DNA of 64,000 bases from Henckelia pumila (GCF_033568475.1 NC_133122.1:151418861-151482860); one strand, 5' to 3'. Counted from the first letter of the stretch, positions 12,301 through 23,508 are shown. Notes: generated by a model from the letters alone, not told the origin. Numbers and translations: made by a program.

Positions 12301-12597
12301 ATGACAAAGAAATTCGGTGGCGACATCATGAAATCAAATGGCAAGATGGATATAGAAGCCGGCATTCTTGGAAAAGATGGTAAACCATATCCGGATCTTT
12401 TGCAGAATCTTGATTATAAAGGAATCGAAGACAGCTTAAAGAAGGACAGGGGAGGGAAAATCGTCAGCGATCCCTTTTTCTTTCCCATGGCTCAAGAAGG
12501 AGAAGGTGGCAGACATAGTAATGCCGATGAGGATGATGCAGATGATGAGACAGAAAATAGCTCACAACGAACTTCGTCGGCTGTGCTTCGAGTATAA
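9344..12597 (+). CDS. DHHC-type protein S-acyltransferase (palmitoyltransferase), 5 exons
   Basis: Joining 9344-9442, 10224-10403, 10492-10797, 11647-11868 and 12139-12597 gives 421 residues. Every junction is GT-AG and every exon is a whole number of codons. The family transfers palmitate to cysteines of target proteins at endomembranes or the plasma membrane. Topology: two membrane segments in exon 2 and the start of exon 3; the cysteine-rich domain with DHHC at residues 183-186 ([14 protein letters not shown]); two more segments in exon 4. Accessory motifs are NPG (SSRNPG, in place of DPG) after segment 2, and TTYEN at 270-274 (the TTxE motif). The C-terminal tail is acidic. The start MGGAKNQ is the first in-frame ATG of exon 1; its Met-Gly start could suit N-myristoylation (inference). 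The third intron is longest (849 bp). Length and layout match plant PATs of the non-ankyrin class; the subfamily member is not assigned. Confidence 0.93.
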
Positions 12598-12598
12598 C

Positions 12599-12728
12599 GT
12601 GAGTTCATTCCCCATTTTTCATTGGCATCAAAGTTAGAACCGTATTGGAGAAGCGGAGTTATTTTATCCCAAGAGTAAAGTTTATATATCTTTATGATCA
12701 AGTTGTGAATTTGTGATCCTTCTTGCAG
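12599..12728 (+). other. Probable 3' UTR intron of the DHHC gene
   Basis: A strong donor GTGAGT begins one base after the TAA stop (12595-12597), and TTCTTGCAG ends at 12728. An intron this close to the stop would not normally trigger nonsense-mediated decay. It is inferred from splice-site sequence only. Confidence 0.5.
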
Positions 12729-13138
12729 GACCATATTATGAAAGTGTGAAGGATTTATGTAGTGAAAGGTTGAGTATCATCATATGTAATCCTCCTCTTG
12801 GCGAATGGAATCAAAGAGGAAGCAACCGAGATTTTGGGACGAAAATGAAACGTATGTTGTGAATATTAGGAAGATGTATGTAATTTCTTCTCAAACTGTT
12901 GCACCAAATTTAGATGTGTCCTTGTTTTCTTCCTTCGTTCTTTCATTTTGATTTTATTTATTATATTTGTGATGATGTTGTGTAGGACGTGTTCTTTGTG
13001 TCGAACCATGAAACTAGGGGGAAAAGTTCGGTTTTATTTTGCCACTTAATTATGTGTGTGTATGTACATATTTACATATTGAAGAGAATAATATCACAGC
13101 TTTACTGAACACCACTCTCTTTTTTTTGTAACATAAAT
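12729..13138 (+). other. 3' UTR and downstream flank of the DHHC gene
   Basis: Contains U-rich stretches and no coding signal. The transcript probably ends within this stretch, but the poly(A) site cannot be fixed. Confidence 0.4.
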
Positions 13139-13640
13139 ATGAAATACCATTACGAAGGAGACATTAAGTCAAGTTTTACAATCTTCAACAACCAAGGTGG
13201 GAATTCACCCGGAAACCAAACAAAATTAAAACTCAAGGAAAGCGCTTTACGGGCTAACAAGTGGGCTGCACGGTTTGCCGATCTCTTCATTCATATGATG
13301 AATGGATATGAATTCATGTTCCAGAAGCATGGAATGAATTTCCAAGGCTAAAGCACCAGCAGATCCGAGTTCTTCTCCCGGTGCGATCGTTGCTTAAACC
13401 ACCGAAAGAGAATCCGAGAAAATACACAAATTAGAGAATCTCTGCTCCACACAAAAATCCATTCCAAACCGAATAGCTACCAGTTCAGCTTCTTTAACCG
13501 ATCCCAGGCCCCGGAAAATCCCCGCTTTTGCACCAAGAATAGACCCCTGAAAATCTCGAATTGAGCCCCGGCACTGAACAAATTTCTAACACCATCACAA
13601 CCCGCATCCACGTCTAACCTCAGATGATTCTGCTGTGGCT
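13139..13640 (-). pseudogene. Dead RNase H-like (RVT_3) domain of a LINE
   Basis: Read on the minus strand with frame changes, the segment gives recognisable plant LINE RNase H: GAKAGIFRGLGSVKEAEL, then FCVEQRFSNLCIFSDSLSVV, a stop, then APGEELGSAGALALEIHSML and a worn C-terminus. Known RVT_3 domains degrade the RNA of RNA:DNA hybrids during target-primed insertion. The in-frame stop (a TAA where a CAA is expected) and frame changes show it is non-functional. It is the 3' end of the LINE whose ORF1 is at 14935-15983. Confidence 0.65.
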
Positions 13641-13721
13641 TATTCCAATTATGTTCTGTGGAAGCTATATTCTATTTAGAGAACACATTACACCCACTGC
13701 CTGCAATTCGAAATGCACTAA

Positions 13722-13897
13722 GGTAGTGTTTGAGAGAGCTTTAAGGAAGCACTTCTCACCTTCACAAAATTGTGAGAGACTCTAGGAAGCATTTCTCAGC
13801 TTTTTCTTCACAAAATTTTGAAATTTTGTAAAATTTTGTGAAGGAAAAGTTGAGAAGTGTTTCCATAAAGCTCTCTCAAACACGAGAGAACACTACC
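13722..13897. mobile_element. PIF/Harbinger-like MITE, copy 1
   Basis: A hairpin-like element running from GGTAGTGTTTGAGAGAGCTT to its inverted copy ending AAACACGAGAGAACACTACC. TAA directly flanks both ends (13719-13721 and 13898-13900), the 3-bp TWA duplication typical of PIF/Harbinger (Tourist) MITEs. Related copies are at about 23390-23508 and 33015-33140. It sits inside the LINE remnant and so is younger than it. Confidence 0.7.
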
Positions 13898-14339
13898 TAA
13901 AGAAAGAAGCCCCAATCTACATCAATAAAAATCTGCTGCAACCTGAGTTCATTCAAGGATTTACATATATAATACCAATCAGCCCAACACAAAGTAGCAA
14001 ATAACTCAAACTCATCTTTCGCATATTCTTTCGACAGCATCAAACCACAGTCCAAAAAGAGTTCCCTCTATAACTACGTAAAAACCTCCAAAATATTGTC
14101 TTTTTCCATAACTTACAAACAAAAGGACAAAACAGAATACAATGACTTGTAGACAAAAAATTAAACTTGCATAATGAACAAATGCCATAAGTGGAAACAT
14201 GATGTGAATTCAGACGTCACAAAAAGATCCGAATTTTAGGAGGGACATTTAATTTCCAGATAAGCTTCCACCACGAATACAAATAATATGAAGACTGGGA
14301 TTTGCTCAAAAAAAAAATATATGAAGACTGGGATGGAGG

Positions 14340-14560
14340 CGGGCTGAAATTATTCATTTTCCAGACAATAACCGGCTTTAACCAAATGTTTTCGGTTCAG
14401 GCTACCAATCCAATATCTGATATTCACTCCTCCCCTTCTATTCAAAGGAATGCCCAGAATGGCCTCCGCTTCAAACTTCGAGAACACCTGTCGAATGATA
14501 GATTCATACCAATAACCATTCGGCGAAATAAGAGAAGCCACTTTATAATCTAGTTTGGAA
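14340..14560 (-). pseudogene. Remnant of LINE ORF2, C-terminal region
   Basis: The minus-strand reading has the pattern of the segment after the reverse transcriptase in plant L1-like LINEs: ASLISPNGYWYESIIRQVF, then AEAILGIPLNRRGG, then KHLVKAGY. In the family this reads like 'DLI..G.W.E.LI...F....A.AIL.IPLS', ending near 'SVKSGY'. The endonuclease and reverse transcriptase domains that should lie between it and ORF1 are absent, so the LINE is internally deleted. Confidence 0.6.
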
Positions 14561-14562
14561 GG

Positions 14563-14815
14563 CCCTTATTGAGCCAATGTAACGCCGAGTCCCTCAGTCC
14601 TTTACTTGCTCTACTTGGAGAGTACGCTATCCCGGAACCGGAGACTTTAGGCGAGAAAATTTACAAGCTATCGCAGGGCGCTCGTCCAACGCCCACCAAG
14701 CAAGAGGTACTGCCCAAGGAAAGGAAAAGGTTACTTCCGGATTTTCTAGTTAGAGGGAACGATCACTCCTAAAAAAAAGGAGCAGTGATCCTTTTTTGAA
14801 TGAAGGGAAGCTCGG
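14563..14815 (+). other. Organelle-like insert within the LINE remnant
   Basis: A GC-balanced block unlike its surroundings, with an open plus-strand frame at 14569-14772 (67 codons; contains LLGEYAIPEPETLGEKIY and ends LVRGNDHS). Right after the stop is a stem-loop, GATCACTCCT-A-run-AGGAGCAGTGATC, followed by a T run. This is the layout of an organellar or bacterial 3' end. My inference is a fragment of mitochondrial DNA in the nucleus; I do not recognise the reading frame. A plastid, bacterial or contaminant origin is not excluded. Confidence 0.35.
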
Positions 14816-14934
14816 AATCCACGGATCTGATTTAGCTAATATTTTCTTCCCATTTCCCACCCTCCAACACAGCCCCCTACTAAGCAACTCCCTCCCCCAT
14901 AAAAAAGACCACCAAACAAATTATGGTTTAGCCC

Positions 14935-15983
14935 CTAAACCAACTGCCATAACATCACCCCTGCCTTAGATTCGGACACCATGGGTGTATCTCCAAGGTT
15001 ATCTGACACTACCAGATTATCACTCATAACCGCTCTGGTAGGGGACGGAGTTGTTACCCGTTTTTCCGACACACTGATAATGTTCTCGTCCATTTCACTT
15101 TTATCTCGAGAGGATCCTGATTCCGGATTCGGCGTGCGATAAGGAACCAATGTCATTGGATCACCAACATTATCAGAAATATTCTGTGATGCGTCTCTTT
15201 GAGAATCACTGCTATCAGTACTGGTTCCTTTTGGAAACACTGATCTTCTTTCCCCAGAATACTCCTGTGCTCGAATCAATTACCAAATTGTGGTTCAATC
15301 GCCTCTTCCCCCTTCTGTTCACAGTGCCAAAGAGTATGGCCGAGCCTCCCACACATAAAGCAAAAATTCGGTAAACGTTCATATAGAAGGAGAATACACA
15401 CTTCTTCGGTCGTATTTTCAGGTGTGATCCATATCCCCTGTTTGAGGGGCTTGTGGAAGTCCAGAACGACACGAACTCTGGCAAATTTACCAGTACAACG
15501 TCCATCTTCTCCAGAATCAATTTCAAGCACCCTACCCAATCGTTCAGCAATATTCCTTATGATTTTGGAATGCATAAATGCTATGGGAATGTTATGAACT
15601 TGGACCCAGATTGGAACTTCCTCAAATACCATATCATTTGGCTTCTGAAGGCCCAAGGGAGCTTTGAAAATCACCAAATCTTTAAAGAATGTCCATGGGC
15701 CATCATACAGAGCGTGTCTACGATCGATAAGAGAAGCAAAATCCAGTAGAAATAAATTTTCCCCAATTACCTCAATAATGACCTGTTTCTTGGCCTGAAG
15801 GATTCTAGGCATTTGGGCTCTAAAAGTTTCACGATTCACCGCCTTAGCAGACATCACTTTTGCCACTAGGCAAGATTCCATCTTCTGCTGACCAAAAGTT
15901 GTTAATTCTGCCGGAATGATGATCGGCTCTACAATGGATAATTTCAGTTTCCCCACTCTTTTAGCAATTTCATCATGATCCAT
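14935..15983 (-). pseudogene. LINE ORF1: DUF4283 plus CCHC zinc knuckle, frameshifted
   Basis: The first frame (15983-15276) gives 235 residues with the DUF4283 pattern of plant L1-like LINE ORF1: LVAKVMSAKAVNRETF, FASLIDRRHALYDGPWTF, PIWVQVHNIPIAF, and a zinc knuckle FCFMCGRLGHTLWHC near residues 205-220. ORF1 proteins of this kind bind RNA and package the LINE transcript. The frame stops at 15276-15278 and continues one base out of register as a low-complexity Ser/Thr-rich tail (15279-14935), so the ORF carries a frameshift. The ATG at 15981-15983 is a real start. Downstream, only fragments of ORF2 survive, so this copy is immobile. Confidence 0.8.
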
Positions 15984-16438
15984 GGAGGAAATATACTCCT
16001 TCGCACCAGGCCAAGGAGATCAAACCTACACCCAGATAGGAAATCTTGTTTCACCCAAGCCCTAGAGAATGAATCTCCATGAATGAGACGGGAAGTCTAC
16101 AATAAAATTTATGTGGACGAGTTGTGTTTCTTTGTTTTTTTAAAAATAAATAAATTACTAAATTTATTTTCCAAAAACAATATATAAATAAAGAGGATTT
16201 AAAAAAAAAAAAAAAACGAACATGACAATATTTAAAAAATAAATACTGAGTGCTGATATTCCATTTCGCATGTAAGACGCTCTCCCCGGCACTCGCACAC
16301 AAACACAATCCATACGATTCGATCCAATTTTTGAATTCCTGAAACCATTTTTCGTCCTCCAATTTTGCAGTGCAGGTTCTGCGGATCTAAGCGTTCTCGA
16401 AATTCAGTCAAATTTTTTGAAGTTGAGCTTCATTCTAG
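15984..16438 (+). promoter_or_regulatory. COX5C promoter and first untranslated exon
   Basis: TATATAAATA at 16181-16190 is a plausible TATA box. The following mixed-composition stretch to ATTCTAG (16438), then GTATGG, looks like a leader exon ending in a splice donor. LINE ORF1 lies head-to-head with this promoter and ends only about 200 bp upstream of the TATA tract, so the promoter may be partly built from LINE 5' sequence. This is positional inference. Confidence 0.5.
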
Positions 16439-17028
16439 GTATGGATTTCCCTTTCATTTTTAGATTTGTTTATTTTGTGTGAATTCGTTCTGCTTCCGGG
16501 AATTTATTTTGTACTTTTAAGAAAGTGCTATTATTTGATCGCGGCTCTGAATTTGATATTGTGGTTTTATTGGGTCGCCATAATATATTTATTTATCCTG
16601 TGTTGTATGTATTTGGGTTCGAAATTCCTCACTTTGTTACTTATTTTTCCCCCATTTTGATTGGATGAATTCATAGTTTTGTCATTTGATTTCTGCGTTC
16701 TTGGTCTGGTTGTGTTTTGGTGGTTAATGTAGACTGAAAAACGAGGACAGAAAATCGTTCCTGTCATTGTGTTAACTAGTTAACAATTTCATGAGATTAG
16801 CTTTAGCACATCTTTAACAACTCTTTCCAAAATATCAAGTGTCTTGGTTCAGTTCAACAATCTTTCACTCCTCCGCTGGGAATGCCAGCACCTTTTTACC
16901 GACTTTGATGATGTCTTGTGGTATTTTGCTGGATTTAGAATATATTTACCTTGTTGAAATGTAGTCTTTCGTTTATGTAAATCCTTCCGATATTATGTTT
17001 CTGAAATTACAAAAGTTTCTGAAATTAG
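16439..17028 (+). other. Probable leader intron of COX5C
   Basis: The donor is GTATGG at 16439. A candidate acceptor is GAAATTAG, ending at 17028, 28 bp before the ATG. Plant COX5c genes are known to carry an intron in the 5' UTR that boosts expression; the sequence here fits that layout. Other acceptors nearby are possible. Confidence 0.5.
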
Positions 17029-17056
17029 GATTTGTACACCTCTATTGGTAAGTTAA

Positions 17057-17251
17057 ATGGCTGGCTCTAGGGTTGCTCATGTCACTCTGAAAGGACCAAG
17101 CGTGGTGAAGGAGATACTCATAGCAACCGCACTTGGCCTCGCTGCAGGCAGTCTTTGGAAGATGCACCACTGGAACGAGCAAAGAAAGACGAGGGCATTC
17201 TATGACATGCTGGATAAAGGCGAGGTCACTGTTGTCGCTGCAGAAGAATAA
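17057..17251 (+). CDS. COX5C: Cytochrome c oxidase subunit 5C, mitochondrial
   Basis: A complete 64-residue protein, the usual length for plant COX5C. It is a small nuclear-encoded subunit of respiratory complex IV in the inner mitochondrial membrane. The N-terminal GPSVVKEILIATALGLAAG makes a single hydrophobic segment (about residues 13-33), followed by the hallmark LWKMHHWNEQRKTRAFYDML and an acidic end VTVVAAEE. The ATG is the only sensible start and the coding region is a single exon, as expected for the family. A leader intron probably lies upstream. No defect is visible. Confidence 0.95.
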   Translation: MAGSRVAHVTLKGPSVVKEILIATALGLAAGSLWKMHHWNEQRKTRAFYDMLDKGEVTVVAAEE

Positions 17252-18606
17252 AACTTGTGCAATTTTTCTTGGTTATTTCAACCCATACTGGTGTAATGCT
17301 GGTCAGAATTTCCATTACTTTGGCTCTTTGATCAGAATTGGGCTTGTTTAGTTTGGATTTCATGTCAATAATTGCAGAACATATATTCAATCTCCTGCAA
17401 ATACTGAAGTTTTTCTGGTCTCTATTGTATTGCTTTTGGTTGCTGAACCTGATTTATGTTGGCAACGGTTAAAAGATACCAATGCTTTCAAATATGACAA
17501 TTGAATATTTGCTGACTGTTGCTTGTAGTTTGTTTTCTAGTCTGGATGTTTGAAGAGCCATTCCTTGGTATGACAGAACATGCAGCAATGCTATGCTAAT
17601 TTCTTTTATCATGATTCCTTATTAACTTGCAATAAACTTTTTTATTACTATTATTTGTATTTTTTGAGAATATGCAATAAAGTATTAACTTCCATGAGAT
17701 GATTTATGTTATTTGAAAATCAAGGGTGTGTTTGGAATGAGGACTTTGAGGTCATAGATTTCAGATTCATGATTCATCTACATTTGATGGCTTTGACCTT
17801 GATATATCTACATTTGATGGCTTTGGACCCTGATATATCTATTTTGAGTGGATTTCAAATCCACTATCTGTTGATTTATGTAGTAATGGGAATGAATTTG
17901 GCGTTTCAAACATCCTTCAAATTCTTCCAAAATCAAATATCTTCCTCCAAATCCATTGTTTCGACAGCAGGTAAATTTCAACAAGATTCAGTATGAATTT
18001 ACGGGGTGTTGTGTACAAAAATCCGTGGCATATAAAATAGAGTTACGGAAACGTGAATTTCAATAAATAATGATACTTGCCCCGTAAAGTCCAGTATCCA
18101 CAACACAAATCGCACTAATCAAACAATCTAAGACCTCCAATCTTTACAAGAGTTGTAGGCCATTGAAACATTGACACTATTGTCCAAACACTTTCTTCCA
18201 AATGGTAGTTAATAGATTATACATGTATATAGATGAATGATTTATGATCCTAAAATAAATCCAAAAATGATTAAATACACACTTATCATTCATCTGCATA
18301 CATGAAGTTAAACACAAACATAAACTTGAGGCCTTGACTGATGATACGCAACAGCCTCTACAAGCAACGAAATTGTGATTGTCCAGCAAGGTGCAAAAAC
18401 CATCAACGATGCTACACGGTCCTTTTCGTCTCATCACCAGCGATCTTAAAATCACGGATGTTGAATTTTCTACAAAAGCCTGATGTCATGAACGGCCCAA
18501 TCTCCAAACCACAGCATCCTAAATACTTTAAATTCGAAACATCCTAAACTGGAAAATTTTCCTGGAACAGGGAGCACACTAGCCAGTGTAATGCAAAGGC
18601 AAAATC
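17252..18606. other. Gene-free region between two convergent genes
   Basis: Holds the COX5C 3' UTR (AATAAA-type signals at about 17631 and 17677) and, towards 18606, the 3' UTR of the minus-strand gene. A 30-bp motif beginning ATCTACATTTGATGGCTTTG is tandemly duplicated at about 17777-17837. The stretch starting GTGTGTTTGGAATGAG near 17728 resembles a MITE end, but no matching right end was found. Confidence 0.5.
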
Positions 18607-21600
18607 CTAACAGGACGACTCAACTTCCTTTCCATTATCATCATCACGAATATGTCGTTTTAACCTTCTTAGCCAGATTTCATAGTCCACAGGGTAAGGT
18701 GTTCCGCAAAGGCTATCAACATAATCTGCAAATGCTTTCAAGACAGCGGAGATGTCACCAAGTTTCTGCTGAATCACTCTCCTAGACCAAGAAATTTCTC
18801 TCCATTGCAGTGCGCCTTCTACCGAATCCAGAATGGGTAAATCCCCACCTGAAGAAAAGTACAGTGTATATACCAGGCTCTCTGCATCGGAAGCAGAACA
18901 TAGCTTCCCCTCTTGAAGAGCAGAAGTGGATGAGAAATGAAGATTCAACGGTGGACGGTCTCTATCTTCTAAAATGGCATGTCCCCAACCCATAAGAACA
19001 TAATAACATTGCCCCATGCTAGATTTCACGCATATTATATTTTCAGGTCTTATGTCTCCATGCCGAATTCCAGCTGAAGAGGCAGAAGATAGGGCTGACA
19101 AACAATCATGACAACATCTGATGGCCTCATCCGGGCCAAACTGGTTAACTCTCACCATGTCAGGAATGGTCATGCCAACTGGACTGGTCACTAAGACAGG
19201 AATCCCACACCAAGGGTACTCACAGTTACGGCCCGACCTCTGCTTATGACATTGACCAGGATGAACAACCCGGCCAGATGCATTCAGACGGGGAATATAT
19301 TTACTTGACAAACCTTTTTGTTTCATAACACTCAACACTTTAGTCTGCCTCTGAACCTGATACCATAATTCCATACCCTCTAATGCCGGCTCAAGGTGAG
19401 AAGGGTGTGAGCCAATGTGCAGGAACAGACTCCTCCCTGGATTTTCAACAGAAGACGCGACATAAAACACAATCTCCCCATCATTCAGAACTTCATCTAT
19501 CTGATAACCATTTTGCCGGTTTGAATCTTCTATCAACAAAATGGATCCAACTTCTAGCTCCACCGGCTTTTTGGGATCCAACTTAATGGCTTCATTTTGT
19601 AATTCTACAATTTCAGGAGAAGAAGGGCGATGCTGGAAACGAAGCAAATGATTACCATCGACATTCGTGTCCCTCAATTGCCTTTCGGCTCTCCTCGTTT
19701 GAAGACGGGAACTGTGGTCCGCAGCTAAATCTTCGACTGTGTTCTTAGGCATTCCACAGTATTGAGTTAAAGAATGAAATGTAGCATAAAGAACCTGTAA
19801 AGCACCAATATCACTCCAATTAGCATTTCCGAGCTTGTTCCAAATCTTTTCGACCGGGGATATCGCTATTTGTGAATGATCCTTGATCCATGTGGCAGCA
19901 GATTCATAGACACTATCAAGATCCAAGTCCAACTTATTCAGATCCCCCTCAACTTTAACAACTCCACCATATTGAGAATCAACAAGAAGTACGAATATTG
20001 AGTTATGATTCAGATGCCTATGCGACCTGCTAATGCTTCTAGCAAGTAATACACGAAGAGCAAAGAACAAAGCTTCACCTATAATAGAGAGTTGGGGCTT
20101 GTAGTTGCCGTTTAATGAGGTAAGACTTCCGATATCGGGCCTTAGCAGCGCTAATTCAACAATATCGTCCCACTTACCTTGAGGATGTCTCGGGTTTTTC
20201 AGCATTATAGCTGAGGCACACAACCCCCCAAGTTTACCTTTAGAAATAGCCTTTTCTGCTTGGTAAAATCTTGAGTTCCCACCATATAATGAGGAAACGT
20301 AGAAAGGCAATTGATCATTCTCGTGACCCCAGAAAGCTTCCCACAAGCCGCTCACACTTGCATGCAGGAAGTCCTCAAAAGCAAGATAAGCCGCTGATTC
20401 TACAGAGTTTGATATCGGTGCATTTATAGCGCTAGGCATCCTAACTAGTTGCTGAAAGGGTACCCCTTCTAATGCATAATCAAACTTTTGTAAATCTACC
20501 AACTCAAAAGGAACATCAAAGACAGGAGGCGCACCATTTTCTGAAATATCCTCAAACCATTCTGTAAGATTTGCATTTAAGATTTCACTGTTAACAAATC
20601 TGCGGAGAAACTCCTTCCTATCATGAGTCCTATCACCTGACGAAATACTCAGCTTTTGTGTAGCAGAATCCACCGAATCCTGATCGGGTGACACACCTGT
20701 AAATAAAATTGTTAGTCACAAGTCACCATACGACTTTACTCGAGGATGAATTTAAATTTGAGATGAAACTGAACGGATGATGGAAAATAAATTCATTCCG
20801 ACACCAGGTGAAAATAAGCAGAACTGAATTATGAATAGGCCGAGGGATAGGTCATTTCAAAGAGAAGCAGGTAGACATCTTTCGCCACAGGTGAAAATCA
20901 TTCAGACAAGACAAATTTGTCTATCATCTCCTCAAACTGGTCTATCGATCAGGCATTAACCCAAAATTTTGGGTACTGAATGCATTTACCCCAATATGTA
21001 TGGTATTTTTGGCAGAAAATATTGTGAGGAATGTGAACCAGAAGCCATTGCTATCTAAATTAGTAATCTTAACCACGTAATGATGCCAGAAAAGACAAAC
21101 AAGAAATTTATGGGAAACGATACGAGATCCATTTGGACTGTAATGTTAATTTTCTCATGGTGAATCTAGAAGAATCCACCATAGTTTAAGAAAGGGAACA
21201 ATTCCAACATAATGACCTATTGACATATGTGGATAAAAAACTGGCAAGAAAATATAAATGTAGTTTTGGAAAGTACAAGGGAAATATGCAGACTTCTTCT
21301 GCCTGAATATTATAAATTCGTTAAGCAGATTGCTCGAGTAAACTGAACCCTGTATTTCTTTTATTGATCCTGTGTAACATGAATAACTTCCATAGAACTT
21401 TTACCATTTTGCTGAATCTTAAGAATTATTAAAGAATCTCTATATTCTATAAACTATGCATCAAGATTCCTTCTCGGGATTAAAAATAATGAAAGCTTAA
21501 GAACATCAACGCAAATATGAACATAAAGCGTCTTATTTTGGGCCTAGCAGACATGACACTCTTATGTTGATGCACTCAGCATAGCAGAAGTCAGGTCGTT

Positions 21601-22390
21601 TCCAATTACAATACAAACCAGCTGCACCAAATACAAGGACACACACTTCACTCTTTTTTTTTTTAATAGGAAACTCGGATACACACTTCGCTCTTGCCCG
21701 TGCACCAATAAAATAATGCACATTCAATTACACAAATCCTCTTAGGTTAGAATCATAACTTGTCAAAAGTTTTATACAATCCTTCACCTGTATTTGTGTA
21801 TCAGACAAAAGCGAAAAAGTGTACATCCACACACTCTGGAGGGCCAAGACATTTTTTTTTTCCCTTAGAATCCTTGGTTCTAATAATCACAATGGGTCGA
21901 GACTAATCCGGGCTCCAGTCTGGTTGAACAAATTATGGGCAGCTTTCCCGAGGTCAATGGCTTCATTCACAATAAACTAGCATCAAAACCTTGAAACTGA
22001 CCTCCTCGCTGCTTCGCCGGCGAAGGTAGGACCAGGAAACCCAATATCAACTTACTCCAGGGACATTACCCATAATTTTTTCATCCACCAGTCAACTTCC
22101 CCACCAACACACACCATCACGAACTAAAAAATCTGATGAAAATCGAGAAAATTTCACCATGCACATAGCAACAACTCCCAAAAAAAAAAATTGAAGCCAG
22201 ATGAAACTGTGAATAACAAAGAAAAAAAACAAAGTAAAAATAATTTCGGGACACGATCGAAAGATGTGGCACAATCAAGTCAGAATTCAGTAGACCCAGA
22301 GTGATCCAACTTCAAAGCTCCACCATTTCTAAAAAAACAAAATTAGGGTTCATATAGCAGGAAAATCTCAAGTGCAATTATACCTTCCAT
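18607..22390 (-). CDS. Conserved plant protein with degenerate protein-kinase C-lobe
   Basis: Joining 22390-22384 (ATGGAAG) to 20696-18607 gives about 698 residues. The donor G|GTATAA at 22383 and acceptor TTTACAG before 20696 restore one frame, beginning MEGVSPDQDS. The long frame's own apparent start at 20694 is GTG, so the 7-nt first coding exon is needed. Near residues 548-556 is HGDIRPEN, the kinase catalytic-loop pattern with Asp and Asn kept but HGD for HRD. About 20 residues later MGWGHA replaces DFG, so ATP-dependent catalysis is doubtful. No clear N-lobe lysine or glycine loop is visible. A Cys/His-rich stretch (CHKQRSGRNCEYPWC) precedes the kinase-like part. No signal peptide or membrane segment is seen. 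Function is unknown; I infer a pseudokinase or scaffold role at most. The 1.69-kb intron follows the start codon almost directly. Confidence 0.8.
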
Positions 22391-23388
22391 GGTTCAAATT
22401 TCTTCTAGATCGTTGACATCAGATAGAAGCAATTCTGTAAGAATCCCGTCTCTTGGGGTACAGTTGTATGTAATTGTATGCGCTCAGATGCATCGGTAAG
22501 ATGAGAGAAGCGTGTCATATACTTTCTTCCCATTCTCTTTGTCGTCAAAAGAATATATGTATATTGATTTATATATATATATATATATAATACCAATTTT
22601 GATACCATGAGGGGTATTTTTTTTTTTTTTTTTAACCGTGCTCAATATTTTTTTAAAAAAATGACCTCCCCTAATGCAATTCATATCACTTGGGGTGGTC
22701 AATTTTTTAAAAAAATGTTGACCAAGGTTAATTTCCCAATTTTTTTTTTATTATATTTATCGTGACCATCTAACGTGTTGTGCTGATTAAGTATTTTACA
22801 AAGCACAAAGAACTGTCAATTAAAATAAATCCATTCACTGCCCTAATTGATCATCCAAATTTGACTCGAAACGAGATGCTGACAGAACAGTAATTAGTAT
22901 CCTTATATCGTATCTAATAATTCAAATTTAATTTGATAGTGTTGGATCCATAGAGTATATAGATCCTACATATTCAAGTCAATTTTGGACTTTTAAGTTC
23001 AACAGTAAAATATATCTTTATATTAATATGGACTCAACCCACAATTCCTGATCGAATCATGTTTTGATGAATTTTATGTATAATAATAGTATCGTTTGGC
23101 ACTAAGAATAATAACACATCAAATTATTGGAGTGTTTTTTTTTTTTATTTCATTTACCATTTGGCTCAACTTTGACAAATTATTAGATTTTTTTATCATT
23201 CTATTTTTCAATATATATATATCCATATACCATCACTATATTACATATAGTTTATCATTTCATCTCATGAACTAAATAATATGGATATAAGGTGTTTTCG
23301 GGGTAATTAATTTAGGGATTGTTTGCAATCATTAAAAAAAATTATTGTTAAATTTTGGCTTTAAAAAATCATTTTTGTGTGTTTCTTA
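22391..23388. other. Upstream region of the pseudokinase gene and AT-rich spacer
   Basis: Bases 22391-22550 probably hold the 5' UTR and promoter of the minus-strand gene. A TA microsatellite lies at about 22571-22588, and long T and A runs follow. A motif CGTTTGGCACTAAG at about 23091 resembles the terminus of the MITE at 7415, but its partner end is unclear. Confidence 0.4.
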
Positions 23389-23389
23389 G

Positions 23390-23505
23390 GTAATGTTTGG
23401 AAGAGCTTCTAAGAAGCACTTTCCAACTTTCTTCCACAAAATTTCAAAATTTTGTTAAGAAAAAGCTGAGAAGTGATTCCTAGAATCTAAAGACAAAACA
23501 CTACC
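23390..23505. mobile_element. PIF/Harbinger-like MITE, copy 2
   Basis: Runs from GGTAATGTTTGGAAGAGCTT to ...AAAACACTACC, with TTA on each flank (about 23387-23389 and 23506-23508). Same family as the element at 13722-13897: shared 'AAGAAGCACTT' and 'AAGCTGAGAAGTGATTC' arms around a central AAAATTTC/GAAATTTT-like core. Confidence 0.65.
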
Positions 23506-23508
23506 TTA

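Noticed and set aside
14569-14772. 67-codon plus-strand frame as a nuclear gene
   Set aside because: No recognisable protein, no plant promoter or splice context, and it sits inside a dead LINE with an organelle-type hairpin after it. Kept only as part of the insert.
20692-20694. GTG as the start of the pseudokinase-like CDS
   Set aside because: Plant nuclear genes do not normally start at GTG; a splice acceptor directly precedes it and an ATG exon fits in frame upstream.
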